Shown here one piece after another: positions 60,260-64,000 of a DNA stretch of 64,000 bases. The first letter of the stretch is position 1; the number at the start of each line of letters is the position of its first letter. Below the pieces are notes generated by a model. It saw nothing but the letters and a program-made list of their open reading frames with translations. It had not been told where the DNA came from and searched no databases. The DNA is from Dasypus novemcinctus (Eukaryota > Chordata > Mammalia > Cingulata > Dasypodidae). A program made the translations under genes and the position numbers. The DNA is taken from positions 103,661,513 to 103,725,512 of the forward strand of contig NC_080677.1 of assembly GCF_030445035.2 (NCBI RefSeq), read 5' to 3'.

Positions 60260-60273
60260 AAATATAAAACTGA
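60260..60273 (+). repeat. Target-site duplication, right, of L1
   Basis: AAATATAAAACTGA, directly after the A-rich L1 end. Confidence 0.88.
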
Positions 60274-61004
60274 AAGAACTCTTCTATTCTTAAAAATAAT
60301 TTATCCATGAATCAAAGTCATGCTATTTGAGCATATATCAAAATAAAGCTGTGAAAAATGCATAAAGCGATGCCTCATTAATCTGACAAAGCATTTTCAA
60401 ATATCTTTCATCAACATTTAAAATATTTTCCCTTATACCATTAATTTAATTGAAATGTTTACTATATAAAACTTAGATCACCATCTTCAAAGATAGCAAA
60501 GTTTTAATATTTGAGTTCATCCAGTAAAAATGTGAATGGATTATATTATCATTTGAAAGCAGTATAATATTTGCATGCAAAGGCAAAACACAGAGATTTG
60601 AATGCAAAATTCATATTTTTGCTTCTAGCTAATGACAAGGATGGTAACCGCAAAGAAGAAGAAAATTCCAGAACTAAACACAATAAAGAATAATAACAAT
60701 CGAAATGCCAATCATACCCTAAGGCATTAGGATAAGAAATAATACTATTTGTCTGTCTGGCAGAGGTATGTTTCTAGTAATAAGTTTCAGATGCTGAAAG
60801 CAAGATAATTATTTATCAAAGAAATTTGTTTTTTCAAGCTCCATAGGTGGAAATAACTAAACTTTGAATTGGAAACATGCAAGAAATTATGTCTCATATG
60901 TTAAATAAGAGCTGTTAAGTTGAAGTGCAAAAATCCCAGCTCTTGCTAGCTTTATATCCACAGTAAGTTGCCATTTCCTCTAATATCCAAAGTTAAGGTA
61001 GTCA
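60274..61004. other. Unique AT-rich DNA
   Basis: Nothing recognised. Confidence 0.5.
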
Positions 61005-61190
61005 TTTTGATTTTGGAGGTTCTGGGTTGTAATGCAGATTCTACCACTTACTAAATGTGTGTACTTGAGCAAGTTACTTGGTGTCTTGGGATCCCACTTA
61101 CTTATTAAATAGAGTGACTTTGAGGATTGAAGGGCACATTACATGTAAGTGATTTGAAAACTAGGTTGGCACATAGCAAGTCCCATACTA
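61005..61190 (+). mobile_element. MIR SINE
   Basis: TGCAGATTCTACCACTTACT, TTGAGCAAGTTACTTGGTGT, GTGACTTTGAGGATTGAAGG and GGTTGGCACATAGCAAG are in sense MIR order. Confidence 0.85.
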
Positions 61191-61708
61191 TGATTAAATT
61201 TAAACTGCTAATATTGATTTTAATTGTTATCAAATAAATATCTGTAAAGTTCTACCTATTAAATTAACATGTAATTCCATCTTTCCAGGTTTTCCTTCCA
61301 AATAGATCCTTATGACACTTGTCATTGTAACAGTCCTTTTCATGCTCAACTGGGATAACCTGCAAGGAAACCAGATATCCTGATTAGTCTAGATTCTGAA
61401 AACACCAACTGGCTTGTCTCATTTCCCTTCATCATTGTGACCTCACTCAGCACAGAGCAAGACAAGTCATTACTTCCACAAGCCCACTTGTCTGCTTATA
61501 ATGGCCACTTCTGATATGTGCTTATTTATGTAGCTCAAGATGCCTGCTTGAGGCATGGAGAATGATACTCCTTTCAGTATAATGCTTAGTGAGTGATGCA
61601 GGGATGAAACAGCTTTTTAAAATTAGCACACCACAGCTCCTCATTGTGGCACTTAGGTTTTAGATGGGAATTTTTATTCTATTTTTGGGGGTGGGGGAGT
61701 GATTGATT
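61191..61708. other. Unique DNA
   Basis: Nothing recognised. Confidence 0.5.
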
Positions 61709-62103
61709 TTGCAGCTGCTAAAACAAATACCATCCAATGAGTTGGTTTAAATACTGGGAATTTGTTGGCTCATGGTTTGAAGTTAGGAGAAGTACAAAAT
61801 TGAGGTGTCAGCAAGACAATGCTTTCACCCTGAAGACTGTGGCGTTATGGGGCTCACTGCCAGCAATCCGTGGGGTACCTTGGCGTTTCCATCACATGGC
61901 AATGTTCTTTACGTTCTTATCTTCTAGCTTCTCATGGCTTCTTTCTCTGTACCTTATAGAATTTAGTTATAGAATTAATATCCATACCTTACCTGAAGTA
62001 ATCTCATCAATATGTCTTATTTACAAAGGGTTCACAACCACAGGAATGGATTAAGATTAAGAACTTGGTTTTTCTGAGGTACATAGCTACAAGCCACCAT
62101 GGT
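61709..62103 (-). mobile_element. Xenarthran MaLR-type LTR, antisense
   Basis: GCAGCTGCTAAAACAAATAC, ATTTGTTGGCTCATGGTTTG, GTGTCAGCAAGACAATGC, CCACAGGAATGGATTAAGA and TTTTTCTGAGGTACATAG; same family as 8371-8810. The 105-codon frame at 61737-62054 lies inside it and is not a gene. Confidence 0.8.
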
Positions 62104-62886
62104 GGGAATACTTCCTGCATGAGTTGTATGCAGTGTAGAAAAGCAACACTCTAATTTAATATACTAGTCCCTGAAGTTGTATTTGGTCACCAGAGGATAC
62201 TCCCATTTTCTGTATGATGTCTCTTCAGGAACAATCACTGTCCTTTAATGCTATCTATACCTTATTTACCTGACTGAGACTTACCAGATAGGCTTAAATA
62301 ATGAAATATTTAAATATCAATATATTTTGCCCCATTATTTCCCCAGACTACTGCTGAAGAAAAATAAGTAAGTGTATTTAACACATAAATAAAATGAGAA
62401 CAAAATTTAAGAAAAGGGTGCTTCTTTAACTTTTGGTTATATTTACTACAAAAAAATGAATTTCTTTTCCTAATTTGTTTTATTTACTAAATACTGGAGA
62501 GCTATCTCCTATACAGTATATTATTTAGATGCATAATTTTAGCTTTAAATAGAAATGTATGTATTTTAATTGCTCCCATTTTTTTATAGTTGGAATATGT
62601 TCAGCCTTAAAGTGGATATTATAAATGTAAGACAGATGTAAGATGTAGCAAGATTTTGATTTATCTCATTACTAGAGAAAAAATGAAAATCAGAATATCA
62701 CCTGATTTTGTCAAATGAGCTATATAAGTATTTATGTATGCTTTATGCATTCATGTATGTTTGTTGTATATAGAAAGACAGATATATAGATAGATACATA
62801 GTTAGATCAATAGATTGATTAATAGATCATTTACTTTGGGTCCTGAGTTCTGAATTTAAGAATTGTTCTTAGAGTCACTTCTTTTT
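62104..62886. other. Unique AT-rich DNA with a degenerate GATA run
   Basis: A GATA/TAGA-like stretch lies at 62775-62830; nothing else recognised. Confidence 0.5.
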
Positions 62887-62927
62887 TTTATTTTATTTTA
62901 TTTTATTTTATTTTATTTACTTTGTAA
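62887..62927. repeat. (TTTTA)n microsatellite at L1 tail
   Basis: About eight TTTTA/TTTTAT units derived from the L1 poly(A) end. Confidence 0.9.
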
Positions 62928-63450
62928 TAATATTACATTAAAAATATATATATATATGAGGTCCCATTGAACCCTACCTCCCCCACCCCACCTCTCCCCC
63001 CCCTCAGCAACACTCCCTCCCATCATCATGACATAGCCATTGCATTTGGCAAGTATATCTTTGGGCACCCCCGCACCCCATGGTCAACGGTTCACACCAT
63101 GGCCCACACTCTCCCCCATTCCATCCAGTGGGCCCTGTGAGGATTTACAATGTCCGGTGATTGCCCCTGAAGCACCATCCAGGGCAGCTCCATGTCCCAA
63201 AGACGCCTCCACCTCTCATCTCTTCCTGCCTTTCTCCATACCCATCAGCCATCATGTCCACTTTTCTCAATCCAATGCCACCTTTTCTATGTGGACATTG
63301 GATTGGTTATGTCCATTGCACCTCTATGTCAAGAGGAGGCTCAGATTCCACCTGGATGCTGGATGCAATCTTCCCACTTTCAGTTGTAATCACTCTAGGC
63401 TCCATGGTGTGGTGGTTGTCCTTCTTCAACTGCATCTTAGCTGACTGATG
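62887..63450 (-). mobile_element. 5'-truncated L1, 3' UTR only
   Basis: It starts with the antisense A-rich tail as (TTTTA)n (62887-62927). A C-rich block follows (CCTCCCCCACCCCACCTCTC, the antisense of the G-rich L1 3' tract), then text homologous to 59550-60100 of the plus-strand L1. It ends near 63450. The frames of 134 and 95 codons over it are by-products. Confidence 0.8.
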
Positions 63451-63680
63451 TCCATGCTGTAATTTGTGAAAAGAGAACTTTTGCAGGATCCTATTGGTCC
63501 TAATGCCAATACACTGAATCCTTTACATGCAAATTATTTATAATTTATGTCCATTTATGCATTCTTGTAAAAATAATTTATTGCACACCTACTGTATTTT
63601 AGGCATTCCATTATCATGTACATACTAATACTACTACTACTACTGTTACTACTAAAATAATAAGAAGCATAGTTTCTACC
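63451..63680. other. Unique DNA with L2 scrap and (TAC)n
   Basis: ATTGCACACCTACTGTATTT (about 63582) looks like antisense L2. An ACTACTACTACT run lies at 63630-63655. Confidence 0.5.
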
Positions 63681-63797
63681 TGTTTTAGTTTGCTAAATTA
63701 GGCTGCCAATGCAATCTACCAGAAATGGGTTGGCTTTTACAATAAGAATTTATTAGGCTAAAAGCTTACAGTCCTGAGGCTGCGAAAATGTCCAAAT
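63681..63797 (-). mobile_element. Xenarthran MaLR-like LTR end, antisense, truncated
   Basis: TGTTTTAGTTTGCTAAAT, CAGAAATGGGTTGGCTTTTA, AGTCCTGAGGCTGCGAAAAT; same tail as at 3755. Similarity stops after about 115 bases. Confidence 0.8.
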
Positions 63798-64000
63798 GTT
63801 TACAAGCACAGGAATGAGTTTAAGTCCACAAAGGACTCAAAGCAGCACACTATCTCTCAGGAATTCAGATTGCATTGGAAAAGTGCCAAAATAAAAGTAT
63901 TTCTAAGGTGTGATGGGAAAATAGACCAGAAAGCTGCTGAGGATTCATGGAAATATTTGGATGGTTAGGCTGAGCATTGAATTATGGTAAGGTTTCATTT
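63798..64000. other. Unique DNA to window end
   Basis: Nothing recognised. Confidence 0.5.

Noticed and set aside
63040..63448. 134- and 95-codon frames
   Set aside because: They are antisense readings of an L1 3' UTR copy.
1..64000. CRISPR arrays, operons, riboswitches, bacterial-type elements
   Set aside because: The repeat content is that of a placental mammal genome and no regularly spaced short repeats were seen.

Overview
The window is a stretch of mammalian intergenic DNA, almost certainly from an armadillo (Xenarthra, most likely Dasypus). It is AT-rich, poor in CpG and packed with interspersed repeats. The lineage clue is a set of tRNA-derived SINEs of the DAS type. One complete copy (33560-33953) opens with GGGAAGCGGACTT and ends in an A-rich tail, and further copies lie at 21610-21893, 27383-27552, 32823-32893 and 35399-35664. 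Family names come from memory of mammalian repeat consensus sequences; nothing was searched.

No intact protein-coding gene was found. The longest open frame (57102-57635) is the C-terminal end of a decayed LINE-1 ORF2, and most other open frames sit inside transposons or are chance frames. Gene-derived material is limited to a processed RPL37 pseudogene with a target-site duplication (32460-32795, minus strand), a candidate retrocopy of an unidentified mRNA 3' part (about 47080-49350, minus), and a CpG-rich island of unknown nature at 1620-2095.

Layout. 1-3750: AT-rich DNA with the CpG-rich island, an L2 piece and an old L1 3' end. 3755-6702: a xenarthran MaLR-like LTR element whose 5' LTR is interrupted by an LTR in the opposite orientation. 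6703-15126: mostly unique DNA with L2, one antisense LTR, a gammaretrovirus-like env remnant and a hAT-like element. 15127-17481: a complete MaLR-like element (LTR-internal-LTR). 17482-20270: old L1 pieces on both strands. 20270-26885: a pair of inverted ~550-bp arms enclosing about 5.5 kb, most of it a minus-strand L1 that carries a DAS SINE. 26886-36000: unique DNA, SINEs, MLT1-like LTR, L1 pieces and the RPL37 pseudogene. 36000-47000: mainly unique DNA with L2, LTRs and microsatellites. 47080-49350: the candidate retrocopy. 49350-53802: unique DNA. 53803-60273: an L1 with both ends and a 14-bp target-site duplication but no ORF1 or endonuclease region. 60274-64000: MIR, LTRs and a minus-strand L1 3' end.

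Nothing here works as an operon or gene system; the parts are relics of independent insertions. The observations most worth checking are the inverted duplication, the internally deleted L1, the CpG-rich island and the unidentified retrocopy. I did not find a convincing new biological system.
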